From positions 62,001 to 126,000 of the forward strand of contig JAUXOL010000019.1 in NCBI GenBank assembly GCA_030682375.1: 64,000 nucleotides of DNA, read 5' to 3'. The position numbers and the translations under genes are program-made. This document shows positions 56,541 to 64,000 of this stretch, piece by piece (position 1 is the first letter of the stretch; the number at the start of each line of letters is the position of its first letter). A model generated the notes under the pieces. It had not been told where the DNA came from. It saw nothing but the letters and a program-made list of their open reading frames with translations, and did not search any database. The stretch is from Gallionella sp. (GTDB lineage Bacteria > Pseudomonadota > Gammaproteobacteria > Burkholderiales > Gallionellaceae).

Positions 56541-56573
56541 GGTTCAGGCAATGAAGATGCCAAGAAAAGAATT

Positions 56574-56650
56574 GTGCCCGTAGCTCAACCGGATAGAGCA
56601 CCAGCCTTCTAAGCTGGGGGTTACAGGTTCGATTCCTGTCGGGCACGCCA
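56574..56650 (+). tRNA. tRNA-Arg (anticodon UCU)
   Basis: Acceptor GTGCCCG pairs with CGGGCAC, discriminator G, encoded CCA. The anticodon loop CTTCTAA gives UCU. Confidence 0.96.
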
Positions 56651-56675
56651 AGTGTCTGTCGGAAAATGTTTCAAT

Positions 56676-56752
56676 GGTGGCTGTAGCTCAGTTGGTAGAG
56701 TCCAGGATTGTGATTCCTGTTGTCGTGGGTTCGAGCCCCATCAGCCACCCCA
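56676..56752 (+). tRNA. tRNA-His (anticodon GUG)
   Basis: Acceptor GTGGCTG pairs with CAGCCAC. The extra G-1 (56676) opposite discriminator C is the histidine identity feature. The anticodon loop TTGTGAT gives GUG, and CCA is encoded. Confidence 0.95.
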
Positions 56753-56757
56753 AATCC

Positions 56758-56788
56758 AAAAGGGCCAGCGTATAGCTGGCCCTTTTTT
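56758..56788 (+). terminator. Terminator of the tRNA-Pro/Arg/His unit
   Basis: A 12-bp stem (56758-56769 with 56775-56786) with a 5-nt loop continues into further T residues, starting five bases after tRNA-His. Confidence 0.9.
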
Positions 56789-56872
56789 CATGGTTCCACC
56801 GTATAATCGCGCGGGCATGCTCGATAAAATATTATTCATGCAGAGCGATTTCTCCAGAAAACTTTGGGTGCG

Positions 56873-58885
56873 ATGATGGTTCCATTTCAGTATCGGCGGC
56901 TTTCTGTCGTCATGTTCGCGGCACTGCTGGCTCAGCCAACCTGGGCTCGCGAAGAGTCCAGTGAGCAGAATTACTTCCAGGAATTTCCGGTCGTGCTCAG
57001 CGCCTCGCGACTCAGCCAGCCTCAGTCGGAAGCACCGAATGCAATGACGGTGATCGACCGCAAGATGATCGAAGCATCCGGGTTCCGGAATATCGCCGAT
57101 CTGTTCAAACTGGTTCCTGGGATGTATGTGAGCTACTACAAGGGTAACCAGCCTGTCGTCTCCTACCACGGCGCAACGGACCAATATGCACGGCGCATGC
57201 AGGTGATGATCGATGGGCGCAGCGTCTATCTGCCGCCAGTCAGCATGGTCGACTGGACGAATCTGCCGATCACGATCGACGATATAGAGCGCATCGAAGT
57301 CATCCGCGGACCTGCCGCGGCATCCCATGGCGCGAACTCCTTGCAAGGCGTGATCAGCATCATTACCAAAGATGCCAGCCAGATGAATGGCAAGTCGGTC
57401 TCGATGAGGCGGGGAACCCACGGCATCAACGATGTGTCGGCCCATTTCGGCGAGCAGGGCGAAACATTCGATTACCGCATGACTGTCGCTTATAACGCCG
57501 ACAACGGCTACAACAATCTGACGACCATGCCCAATAATATTCCTCCAGTAGGTGGTGCTCAGCTGATGCTCAACAATAGTTATGACAGCAATCAGGCACG
57601 CATGGTTAATTTTCGGACGAACTACCGCCCCAACGGGGTCGATAGCTTCGATGTGCAAATGGGCTTCAATCACGACACCCAGGTTGCGGGATGGAAAGAC
57701 AGCTTCGGAAACCCAGTCCATGATGTGATCGCCAACGCGGGCTTCATGCAGCTGGACTGGAATCGCGTACTGAATGCCTCGTCCGAACTCAGGTTGCGCT
57801 ATTACCATGTCAAGCAGAGTCAAGGGGAAGACTTCGTTCTCGCCACCGGACATCGTGTCGTTCAGTCCAACAATACCGATCGCGATGAGATAGAGGTGCA
57901 GCACACCCTGCAAACCGGGGAGGGGAATCGCCTGGTCTATGGCGCTGGATGGCGCAGAGACGCGATTTCCGCTGATGGATATTCCTTGGCCATGACTGCG
58001 CTATTTGCCTTGCCGGCATCTTATGCATCCTCGTTTGCCTCGGATGAGTACCGGATATTCGCTCACGACGAATGGCGCATATCTCCGCAACTGTTGCTCA
58101 ACACGGGCGCCATGTTTGAAATCGACCGTATGGGACATCAGCGATTGTCTCCACGCGTCGCGATGAATTATCACCTCGCACCTACGCAAACGATTCGAAT
58201 GGGCGCTTCGGTGGCATATCGGACGCCTGCTGTGATCGAAGAGAACTATCAGACCATTCCGCAGCCTGGCCTATTGTTCGTCCCCAGCCAGACGGTGACC
58301 TCCCCTGGCTTGATACCGGAGAAAGTTCTGTCTCGGGAAATCGGTTATCTCGGTGAGTTCCACGATCTGGAAGCCACGTTGGACGTCCGTCTGTTCGTCG
58401 ATGAGATCACCAAGGGGATTCTGATTTCCCCCGCTACGGGGATGTTTACGAACAGCGTATCCAGTCTGTACAGGGGAGTCGAAACCACACTTAAATACTC
58501 GCTGGACGAGCGCAAGGACCTGATATTCAATTTTTCCCATCAATCAGCCAGCAGCGACGTTACTCCCATTGGTACCTTGAGTCGCAGCATTCCCAAGAAC
58601 AGTGCCAGTCTGCTTTATTCGCAGCGGCTTTCTCATAACTGGTCTTTCAATGCATCATATTATTATCAGGATATGGTGCAGCCCTATGACCGCGGTCCTA
58701 TCGACTTTCAACCGTCGCAGCGTCGTGCCGATATACGCTTGGGCCGTAAATTCGCATTGGGTAAGGGGACTGAGGGAGAGGCTGCGCTGATCGTGCAGAA
58801 CCTCTTCGACGAGCAGTACACCGAATACGTTGCGAACAACGCATTCAATCGACGCAGCTATCTCACTCTTACGCTTGATTGGTAA
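56873..58885 (+). CDS. TonB-dependent outer-membrane receptor
   Basis: From ATG 56873 (56876 also possible) the protein has about 670 residues. It has a signal peptide (cleavage near QPTWA-RE), a plug domain (about 35-160; APNAMTVIDRKMIEASGFRNIADLFKLVPG, IERIEVIRGPAAASHGANSLQGVISIIT) and a beta-barrel ending in aromatic LTLTLDW. A TATAAT lies at 56802. The ligand is unknown. It is followed 13 bp later by a substrate-binding protein and then a sensor kinase, so uptake and sensing of one compound may be linked. Confidence 0.9.
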   Translation: MMVPFQYRRLSVVMFAALLAQPTWAREESSEQNYFQEFPVVLSASRLSQPQSEAPNAMTVIDRKMIEASGFRNIADLFKLVPGMYVSYYKGNQPVVSYHGATDQYARRMQVMIDGRSVYLPPVSMVDWTNLPITIDDIERIEVIRGPAAASHGANSLQGVISIITKDASQMNGKSVSMRRGTHGINDVSAHFGEQGETFDYRMTVAYNADNGYNNLTTMPNNIPPVGGAQLMLNNSYDSNQARMVNFRTNYRPNGVDSFDVQMGFNHDTQVAGWKDSFGNPVHDVIANAGFMQLDWNRVLNASSELRLRYYHVKQSQGEDFVLATGHRVVQSNNTDRDEIEVQHTLQTGEGNRLVYGAGWRRDAISADGYSLAMTALFALPASYASSFASDEYRIFAHDEWRISPQLLLNTGAMFEIDRMGHQRLSPRVAMNYHLAPTQTIRMGASVAYRTPAVIEENYQTIPQPGLLFVPSQTVTSPGLIPEKVLSREIGYLGEFHDLEATLDVRLFVDEITKGILISPATGMFTNSVSSLYRGVETTLKYSLDERKDLIFNFSHQSASSDVTPIGTLSRSIPKNSASLLYSQRLSHNWSFNASYYYQDMVQPYDRGPIDFQPSQRRADIRLGRKFALGKGTEGEAALIVQNLFDEQYTEYVANNAFNRRSYLTLTLDW

Positions 58886-58898
58886 ATCTGTGATCAGA

Positions 58899-59825
58899 AT
58901 GCGACTTTTCCTGAGGTACAGTGAGGCACTGCTGTTGTGTCTGCTGGTTCTGCTTCCGCTGACGTCCCGGGCCGAGGGGCTGACGGTAACTTTACTGCTA
59001 AGCGACAGTAGCACGCCATATCAGGCTTTCCTCGATACTCTGAGTTTGCGTTTGCCTGCATCTATCAAGCTAATCGTGCAGAACCCGGTACGCAATGAAA
59101 ATAGGGCGACAGGGGCGGACGATCTTGTGGTTGCGGTTGGCATGAAGGCCGCCGAGGCGGCTATTTCCACCAGCCTTCGTTCTCCGGTTCTGGCCGTAAT
59201 GGTGCCCAAAGCCGGATATGACAGCTTGTTCCTGGGACAAAGCGCCCCATATGGCATTTCCGCCATCTATCTGGATCAGCCGTGGGAACGGCAGGTCGAT
59301 TTCCTCTATGCGGTGATGCCGGATGTGGAACGGGTCGGCCTGCTGTATTCGCCCGAGACTCGCCTCGAAGTCGCCCCATTGCTCAACAGCGTGGCGAATC
59401 ACGGCGGCTCAGTCGTCGCGCAGTCCGTGCAGTCGACCGACAGACTGTTTGCCAGTCTGGAGAAGGTGCTGTCCGGCAGCGATGTGCTGCTTGCAATACC
59501 GGATAGTCGCATCTACAGCGCTGCCAGCATCCGTAACATTCTGCTGACCAGCTATCGCCACGAGGTGCCGCTGATCGGTTTGTCTCAGGGATATGTCAAT
59601 GCCGGTGCGCTGGCCGCGATATTCACGCTTCCGGAACAGATCGCCGAACAGACCGCCAGACAGATTGTTGCGTTCGATAAAAAGAGGGCGCTGCCCACGC
59701 CGAGCTATCCGGAAAATTTCTCGGTCGCCCTGAATACGCAGGTGGCCAGATCGCTGGAAATTCGTTTGCCTTCCGAGGATGAGATCCGCAAGCGCATGCG
59801 CAAGGCAGGGGAGGAGGGGCGATGA
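58899..59825 (+). CDS. ABC-type substrate-binding-like protein (ABC_sub_bind family)
   Basis: The start at ATG 58899 puts a signal peptide first (about 1-27, LLLCLLVLLPLTSRA); GTG 58890 is an alternative. The 308-residue protein has the periplasmic-binding pattern of PF04392: VGMKAAEAAI, RVGLLYSPET, VLLAIPDSRIYSAASIRNILL and VPLIGLSQGYVNAGALAAI. No ABC permease or ATPase is encoded nearby. It overlaps the kinase gene by 4 bp, so it is more likely a periplasmic ligand sensor for the kinase than a transporter part. Confidence 0.82.
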   Translation: MRLFLRYSEALLLCLLVLLPLTSRAEGLTVTLLLSDSSTPYQAFLDTLSLRLPASIKLIVQNPVRNENRATGADDLVVAVGMKAAEAAISTSLRSPVLAVMVPKAGYDSLFLGQSAPYGISAIYLDQPWERQVDFLYAVMPDVERVGLLYSPETRLEVAPLLNSVANHGGSVVAQSVQSTDRLFASLEKVLSGSDVLLAIPDSRIYSAASIRNILLTSYRHEVPLIGLSQGYVNAGALAAIFTLPEQIAEQTARQIVAFDKKRALPTPSYPENFSVALNTQVARSLEIRLPSEDEIRKRMRKAGEEGR

Positions 59826-61768
59826 GGCGCTTCGGCATCCGCAGCCAGATCACTGCGCTGACGCTCATCCCGTTGCTGGTGGTGGTGATCAGCATGGAGT
59901 CCTATTTTTTACAGGACCGCTTTGCCGATCTAGAAAATGACCTGCAGGAACACGGCAAACTTCTGGCTCGTCAGCTTTCCGGCAGTGCCGAGTATGGCGT
60001 GTTCTCGAACAATCAAGCATTCTTGCAGGGCATCGCCGATTACACATTGATGCAAACCGATGTGCGCAGCATCGCCATTGTCGATGCCAGCTCCCAGATA
60101 TTGCACTATGCTTATGATACAAAAGGTAAAAATAGAGATCGCAAAAATGGACAGAACGAATACCGCGCTCAAGTCGACCTGTTGAATCCCATCAGCGTCG
60201 ATGCCAAGAGTGTATGGATATATCAGCCCATAGTCCCGACCCAGGTCGGGCTGGATGACTTGGTTGATGCACCCAAGTCACAGCAGATCGGTGCAGTCAT
60301 CGTCGAAATGAGCAGGGCGCAGACCGAGGAACGCAAGTCGGAGATGCTCTGGTTCACGGTCAGTGTGACAGTTCTGATTCTGGCATTTCCCCTTTATGCG
60401 ATATTTTTGGCCAGCCGCAATATTACATATCCGATCCGCCGCCTTAGCGATGCCGTACAGAACATTGCCCGAGGCAATCTCGATACGCGCGTCTACGTCT
60501 CCCAGAGCGGGACCCAAGAATTGAGCGATCTTGCCAATGGATTCAATCACATGACCGCTCAACTTCAGGAAGAACGAGCGGCCCTGGAAGAGCGTATCAA
60601 CGAGGCGACTCAAGCGTTGCGCGAGAAAAAAGAGGAAGCCGAGCGCGCCAGCCACGACAAGAGCCACTTCCTCGCGGTGGCAAGCCACGATCTGCGCCAG
60701 CCCTTGCATGCGCTGGGACTGTACATCGCGGAATTGCAGCGCAAAGCTGTCGGCAGCGAACAACAACATTTGGTCGCACAAGTGGAACGCTCAGTCGAAT
60801 CGCTTTCCACGTTGCTCAATGCCTTGCTCGATATTTCCAAGTTGGATGCGGGCGCTATTGTGCCGCATATGCAAATTTGCGACGTGGGCGCAATGCTCAA
60901 GCATGTAGCGGCTGATTACCAGATACTCTCCAGCCTGCGAAACATCAGTCTGGTCATTCGACCTTGTGCCCTGCATGTCCACAGCGATCCCATGTTGCTA
61001 GAGCGCATTCTGACTAACCTGGTCAGCAATGCACTGCGATACACCCCGCAGAATGGCCGCGTGATTATCGCCTGTCGGCGGCGCGGCGACAGACTGCGCA
61101 TAGAAGTACGCGACAACGGCATCGGCATTTCCAAGAGCGATCAGGCGAATATCTATCGCGAATTCTTCCAGCTGAATCAACCGCAACTCGATTCCAGCAA
61201 AGGACTGGGCCTAGGGTTGGCTATTGTGGACCGTCTGGTCAAATTGCTCGGGCATCGGATCGATCTGCGTTCAGCTCCTGCCAAAGGAACGGTGTTTGCG
61301 GTGGAGGTTCCGATAGCTTCCGGGGCGATCGAGCCGTCCATGGGCAGCCCCATCGAATCGGAAACCGATTCCGCGACTGATAGCTCTACCTTGGCCGGCA
61401 AACGGCTGCTGGTGGTCGACGATGACGAAATGGTGTTGAACAGCACGGCCAGCATCCTGTTGTCGTGGGACTGCGATGTGACCTTGGCGACAACGGTGGC
61501 ACAAGTCGAGCAGTACCTGCAAAGCGGCATGACGTGGGACATGATCATCAGCGACTATCAGCTGGAACACAACGCAACCGGAATCGACGTGATTTCCATG
61601 GTGCATCAGCGTCTGGCTAAAACTCTGCCGTGCATTCTGGTCAGCGGGGATACCGGTCCGACTGTGCTTAAGCTTGCCGCAGTAAGTGGCTATCATTTGC
61701 TGCACAAACCGGTTAAGCCCGCCAAACTGAGATCCTTAGTCATTCATCTGCTGGAAGAGTCGCGGTAA
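59822..61768 (+). CDS. Hybrid sensor histidine kinase (periplasmic sensor-HAMP-HisKA-HATPase-REC)
   Basis: The 648-residue protein has a first membrane helix (about 8-28), a periplasmic domain of about 150 residues, a second helix (about 180-200), HAMP, and a coiled coil. HisKA with H289 (ASHDLRQPLHAL), HATPase (NLVSNALRYTP, GLGLGLAIVDRL) and a C-terminal receiver with D578 (IISDYQLEHNATG) follow. The HDLRQPLHA box is typical of a kinase group often paired with LuxR regulators. No cognate regulator is visible before the mobile element begins about 60 bp downstream. Confidence 0.9.
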   Translation: MRRFGIRSQITALTLIPLLVVVISMESYFLQDRFADLENDLQEHGKLLARQLSGSAEYGVFSNNQAFLQGIADYTLMQTDVRSIAIVDASSQILHYAYDTKGKNRDRKNGQNEYRAQVDLLNPISVDAKSVWIYQPIVPTQVGLDDLVDAPKSQQIGAVIVEMSRAQTEERKSEMLWFTVSVTVLILAFPLYAIFLASRNITYPIRRLSDAVQNIARGNLDTRVYVSQSGTQELSDLANGFNHMTAQLQEERAALEERINEATQALREKKEEAERASHDKSHFLAVASHDLRQPLHALGLYIAELQRKAVGSEQQHLVAQVERSVESLSTLLNALLDISKLDAGAIVPHMQICDVGAMLKHVAADYQILSSLRNISLVIRPCALHVHSDPMLLERILTNLVSNALRYTPQNGRVIIACRRRGDRLRIEVRDNGIGISKSDQANIYREFFQLNQPQLDSSKGLGLGLAIVDRLVKLLGHRIDLRSAPAKGTVFAVEVPIASGAIEPSMGSPIESETDSATDSSTLAGKRLLVVDDDEMVLNSTASILLSWDCDVTLATTVAQVEQYLQSGMTWDMIISDYQLEHNATGIDVISMVHQRLAKTLPCILVSGDTGPTVLKLAAVSGYHLLHKPVKPAKLRSLVIHLLEESR

Positions 61769-61771
61769 CAA

Positions 61772-61927
61772 TCAATTTTTCCGGATGTACAAGGGTGAAA
61801 ACGTACTGCGTGAATCGCATCCATAATTCGCATAATGTATAAGCGGTGAGCCGCTTTCCATTGATTTCATTGGATTTCCAAAGGGTCGCGCAGCCTGTAA
61901 AACTGTTCCGAGTTTGACCATGTTCAT
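61772..61927 (-). CDS. Possible small protein crossing the left dif-like site
   Basis: A 51-codon frame starts at ATG 61927 with AGGAGG ten bases upstream, the strongest ribosome site in this region. It reads MNMVKLGTVLQAARPFG and later LIHYANYG, where it passes through the dif-like repeat at 61826-61841. It is the last of a run of minus-strand genes. Its C-terminus would depend on the integration state. The product is not recognised. Confidence 0.4.
   Translation of the reverse strand: MNMVKLGTVLQAARPFGNPMKSMESGSPLIHYANYGCDSRSTFSPLYIRKN
61826..61841 (+). repeat. dif-like half site, left copy (XerC arm plus central region)
   Basis: ATTCGCATAATGTATA combines a XerC-arm-like CGCATAA with the central region TGTATA, identical to E. 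coli dif over CGCATAATGTATA. The next 11 bases (AGCGGTGAGCC) do not resemble the XerD arm TTATGTTAAAT. An exact copy lies at 63812-63827. Confidence 0.75.
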
Positions 61928-61962
61928 GATTTTCCATCCTCCTGTCAAAGTGATTTTCGATT

Positions 61963-62418
61963 TCATACCAGCCTCAATTCCGGCTTTTGGGGTTCTTTCA
62001 GGCTCCGCTGATGCCGCTTTAAAACAGGCCCACGGGTGCCAATCTGGAAGCGGTAAGGATAGGTAACCACCCAATAGCCGTTGTCCTCTCTACGACCCTC
62101 CAATCGCCCCTCTGCCAGCAGGAAGCGAATCCGGCGAGACGTAACGCCCCAATCCCTAGCTGCAAATGAAACGGGAACATGGCTTTTCACGAAAGACACA
62201 CGCCCGTTTTTTTCCATAGCGCCAGCTGGCACCTTCTCGGGCATTGGCTCATGAACCTGACGGGCAAGATATCCGCCACGCTTTGGCTGTGGTTTGGGAC
62301 TCGACCAGTGCATTTTTACCGGAGCTTTAGTTTCGATAGACGGCTGCCCCCGCCCCTGCGGGACAGGGACAGCCGACGCCGAAAGCTCGCTGGTTGCGTT
62401 GTCGTTCGGGTCTTTCAT
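61963..62418 (-). CDS. Putative helix-turn-helix protein of the Xer-type element
   Basis: The 151-residue protein is not recognised. The N-terminal 75 residues are polar and Pro-rich, without obvious fold. The C-terminal part (about 82-130) reads FAARDWGVTSRRIRFLLAEG, then a GYWVV strand, like the winged-helix excisionase/MerR-type DNA-binding fold. Its start overlaps the stop of the XafT-like gene by 4 bp (ATGA). It could act as excisionase or repressor for the element. Confidence 0.65.
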   Translation of the reverse strand: MKDPNDNATSELSASAVPVPQGRGQPSIETKAPVKMHWSSPKPQPKRGGYLARQVHEPMPEKVPAGAMEKNGRVSFVKSHVPVSFAARDWGVTSRRIRFLLAEGRLEGRREDNGYWVVTYPYRFQIGTRGPVLKRHQRSLKEPQKPELRLV

Positions 62419-62876
62419 CGTGTACCTCCTATGCGTTGAATTTGTACTTGCGGTGGGGTCTGCACCACTTCCGGCTGGCGTCTGCGGTCAGGGAAGGGGA
62501 TGACGGTATGGGCGGTCTTCTGGCGACCAGATGCGGCGTACATCTGCCGCCAAAGCCGAGCCTGCGAGAACACCTGTTCGACGTTAGCCAGGTAAACGGC
62601 ATCGAAGCTGCGACCGTTCGGCGCAATCAGCTCACGGCCTCGAACCATCCAGCCTTCCCAATAGACGCCGGGCAGGGCATAGCCACGCAAGACTCGAAGC
62701 ATGCGGAAGGCCATCCACGGAATACGCGCCCCGCCTGTTTCCCAGTTCTGAATCGTGCGACTGGTAACGTCCAGCGCATCGGCGGCTTGCTCGCGGGTCA
62801 ATCCAGCCTGACGGCGAAGATCGCGGAAATCTTCCGGGTCTATCCAGCGGCGTGAACGTGGCAGACGGCGGCTCAT
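62415..62876 (-). CDS. VC1465/XafT-family Xer recombination activation factor (DUF3653)
   Basis: Starting at ATG 62876, which overlaps the previous gene by 4 bp, the protein has 153 residues. An XRE-type helix-turn-helix (about 17-50: FRDLRRQAGLTREQAADALD, then TIQNWETGGARIP) is followed by the DUF3653 pattern MAFRMLRVLRGYALPG..WEGWMVRGRELIAPNGRSF. In the TLC satellite phage, XafT activates XerC/XerD at dif without FtsK (recalled). The two dif-like half sites flanking this gene support the same role. Family match is by eye. Confidence 0.75.
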   Translation of the reverse strand: MSRRLPRSRRWIDPEDFRDLRRQAGLTREQAADALDVTSRTIQNWETGGARIPWMAFRMLRVLRGYALPGVYWEGWMVRGRELIAPNGRSFDAVYLANVEQVFSQARLWRQMYAASGRQKTAHTVIPFPDRRRQPEVVQTPPQVQIQRIGGTR

Positions 62877-63076
62877 AGCTGCCTCCCTTCGATGAGTTTG
62901 GCAGGGGGATAGACCCACCACTTTTTCGAGAGGGGATGCTTACGCGCCCCAATTAGGCGGCCCTTTTGCGCCAACCGCGCCAGGTGCGATGCGCTCTTGC
63001 CTGTCACCTGGGCGAAGTCGGCAAGGCTCATGCCTTCCTGCTGGTGCAATGTCTCATTGCAGACGGTTTTGCTCAT
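62873..63076 (-). CDS. Small helix-turn-helix (excisionase-like) protein
   Basis: From ATG 63076 the product is 67 residues: MSLADFAQVTGKSASHLARLAQKGRLIGARKHPLS is preceded by 15 residues and followed by KKWWVYPPAKLIEG. The helix-turn-helix plus wing with a KKWWVYP strand is typical of excisionase-like or MerR-type small proteins. Both ends overlap neighbouring genes by 4 bp. Confidence 0.65.
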   Translation of the reverse strand: MSKTVCNETLHQQEGMSLADFAQVTGKSASHLARLAQKGRLIGARKHPLSKKWWVYPPAKLIEGRQL

Positions 63077-63501
63077 AGCGGCCTCCCGGCTTCGAGCAGG
63101 CGCAGGGCTGCGTAGAGGTGTCGCATGGCTTCCTGTACTTCGGGTTCGTCGGCCTCTTCGCCGGTCGATAGTTCGTGCAGCTGGCACGATGCCGCGTAGG
63201 TCAGTTCCTCGCGTTGCGCCTCGGTCAGCACGATGCAAGCTGCGGCTGCCGACTCGGGCGCGTCTTCGCTGCGCGAAGAGCGCGGCCCCTCATCAGGACA
63301 GCGCAGGTTCTGAGCTTTGCGGCAATTCCACGGCAGGCCGTCTGCAGGAGGCAGGGGGTCGGCTACGCCTAATTCCGGCCAGATGACGCTGACCGAACTT
63401 CCGCGACCCAGCTCTCGCGAAGGCTCCACGGCAGTACAGCCGCGAGAAGATTCGGGAACTTCGAGCAGACCTACGGCTTTTTTGCTTTCCGATTTACGCA
63501 T
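63073..63501 (-). CDS. Hypothetical protein, first gene of the Xer-type element operon
   Basis: I start at ATG 63501 with GGAGGTCGCC just upstream, giving 142 residues; an earlier start at 63549 is weaker. The N-terminal half is low-complexity and polar. The C-terminal part (about 90-142) looks helical, with LTEAQREELTYAASCQLHEL and AMRHLYAALRLLEAG. No family recognised. It heads four genes that overlap by 4 bp each. Confidence 0.6.
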   Translation of the reverse strand: MRKSESKKAVGLLEVPESSRGCTAVEPSRELGRGSSVSVIWPELGVADPLPPADGLPWNCRKAQNLRCPDEGPRSSRSEDAPESAAAACIVLTEAQREELTYAASCQLHELSTGEEADEPEVQEAMRHLYAALRLLEAGRPL

Positions 63502-63811
63502 GGCGACCTCCATGCGAAGGCACCGCAAACCAGCGCAAAGCCCCCCCAAAAACTGCCCGAAAAAGGTGGAACAGTATTTTTTGGAGCAGGTTTTCCGCTA
63601 CAGGCCGCAACCCGTAAGGGATTGCGGGGTTTTGGAAGCGGTTTTTCCAGTCCCAAATTGAGACTGAACGGCTACGTGTTACTGTAGCCAGAAGCTGACC
63701 GAGCAGCGCACCTAGGGGAAAGGAGCGGAATTCCGGTAATCGTTGGAATGTAAAACGGGGCGTTTCGGGCAAAACTGTACCGCGAACCGTTCCGGGTTCG
63801 GTCTGCCTGAT
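63502..63811. other. Non-coding head of the Xer-type element (promoter/origin candidate)
   Basis: These 310 bases lie between the first gene and the right half site. They must hold the operon promoter on the minus strand. They contain a strong hairpin (63605-63627) and a weaker 6-bp inverted repeat (63670-63675 with 63684-63689). I see no credible gene. Confidence 0.5.
63605..63627. repeat. Hairpin CCGCAACCC/GGGATTGCGG
   Basis: Arms 63605-63613 and 63618-63627 pair over nine bases with one bulged A and a 4-nt loop. It lies in the non-coding head of the element and could be a terminator on the minus strand leader, an attachment accessory site or a single-strand replication origin. Confidence 0.5.
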
Positions 63812-63827
63812 ATTCGCATAATGTATA
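63812..63827 (+). repeat. dif-like half site, right copy
   Basis: Exact copy of 61826-61841. Identity with E. coli dif extends two more bases (CGCATAATGTATATT), then the sequence becomes TCTGACGG, so the XerD arm is again not recognisable. Confidence 0.75.
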
Positions 63828-64000
63828 TTTCTGACGGTTCAAAAACGGAATTCTGCTCGTCATAATTTCGCAAGTGTAAAACTCCCGCGCTCGCCGGTTC
63901 CGGTGTGCAAATCAGCACAGTTCCTAGCATTACAATCCTTAGTGTTGCCGCAGCTCCTCGGCTCTCGATGTAGCCTTTCCAGAATTCTCGCTTCTTGTCG
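63828..64000. other. Right window edge, no gene recognised
   Basis: The 173 bases after the right half site have no supported gene. They may be chromosome or the beginning of a second element in tandem. Confidence 0.4.

Larger units (their letters stand above)
61826..63827. mobile_element. Putative minimal Xer-dependent integrative element (IMEX-like)
   Basis: Two direct 16-bp dif-like half sites 1986 bp apart bound four overlapping minus-strand genes, one of them XafT/VC1465-like. Elements of this kind use host XerC/XerD instead of encoding an integrase. Lack of XerD arms at both sites resembles the TLC satellite phage attachment site (recalled literature). No replication, coat or recombinase gene is inside. 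It could be one unit of a tandem array continuing past 64000. Confidence 0.65.

Overview
The window is GC-rich, densely coded and reads as a betaproteobacterial chromosome, probably Nitrosomonadales/Gallionellaceae-like (inference from gene content and operon style; no marker search was possible). It carries seven tRNA genes: Ser-GGA, Thr-CGU, Ala-GGC, Glu-UUC, Pro-UGG, Arg-UCU and His-GUG.

Layout. 1-9.3 kb: tRNA-Ser, gloB, a methyltransferase, rnhA-dnaQ-hydrolase, an HI0933-type flavoprotein, an AT-richer possible HEPN-like gene, lemA with two TPM-domain genes, and alanine dehydrogenase. 9.3-17.7 kb: soluble transhydrogenase, a cluster of palindromic repeat elements, a spermidine-synthase-like gene with a Lon-type protease, a macro-domain protein, a UDG-family glycosylase, a CYTH-CHAD protein and a hemerythrin. 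17.7-27.6 kb: ribF-ileS-lspA, then a four-gene stressosome-like module (GGDEF, RsbT/X fusion, RsbR-like, RsbS-like), then ispH-thiO and tRNA-Thr. The 3' end of tRNA-Thr is duplicated 1.4 kb downstream. The two copies flank a small AT-rich insert that encodes a P63C-domain protein and no integrase. 29.4-36.4 kb: three adjacent multi-domain phosphorelay genes and a receiver-domain remnant. 36.6-38.3 kb: gltX, tRNA-Ala, tRNA-Glu.

38.5-53.8 kb is the metabolic centrepiece. It is one co-directional run of 16 genes: bidirectional NAD-reducing [NiFe] hydrogenase (hoxFUYH plus protease hoxW), a four-gene 2-oxoacid:ferredoxin oxidoreductase set (gamma, alpha, beta, GltD/PorD-like), a methyltransferase-like gene, and hypABFCDE maturation genes with a short HypF lacking its N-terminal domains. 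Together they could interconvert H2, NAD(P)H, reduced ferredoxin and pyruvate/acetyl-CoA. uvrC and pgsA follow, separated by a 142-bp element with perfect 16-bp terminal inverted repeats, then three tRNAs and a TonB receptor/substrate-binding protein/hybrid histidine kinase module.

The last 2.2 kb looks like a Xer-dependent mobile element. Two direct copies of a dif-type XerC arm plus central region, each without a recognisable XerD arm, bracket four overlapping small genes on the minus strand. One resembles the VC1465/XafT (DUF3653) Xer-activation family. No recombinase, replication or capsid gene is visible between the two sites. This minimal dif-targeting element and the integrase-less tRNA-Thr insert are the best candidates for undescribed mobile systems here.
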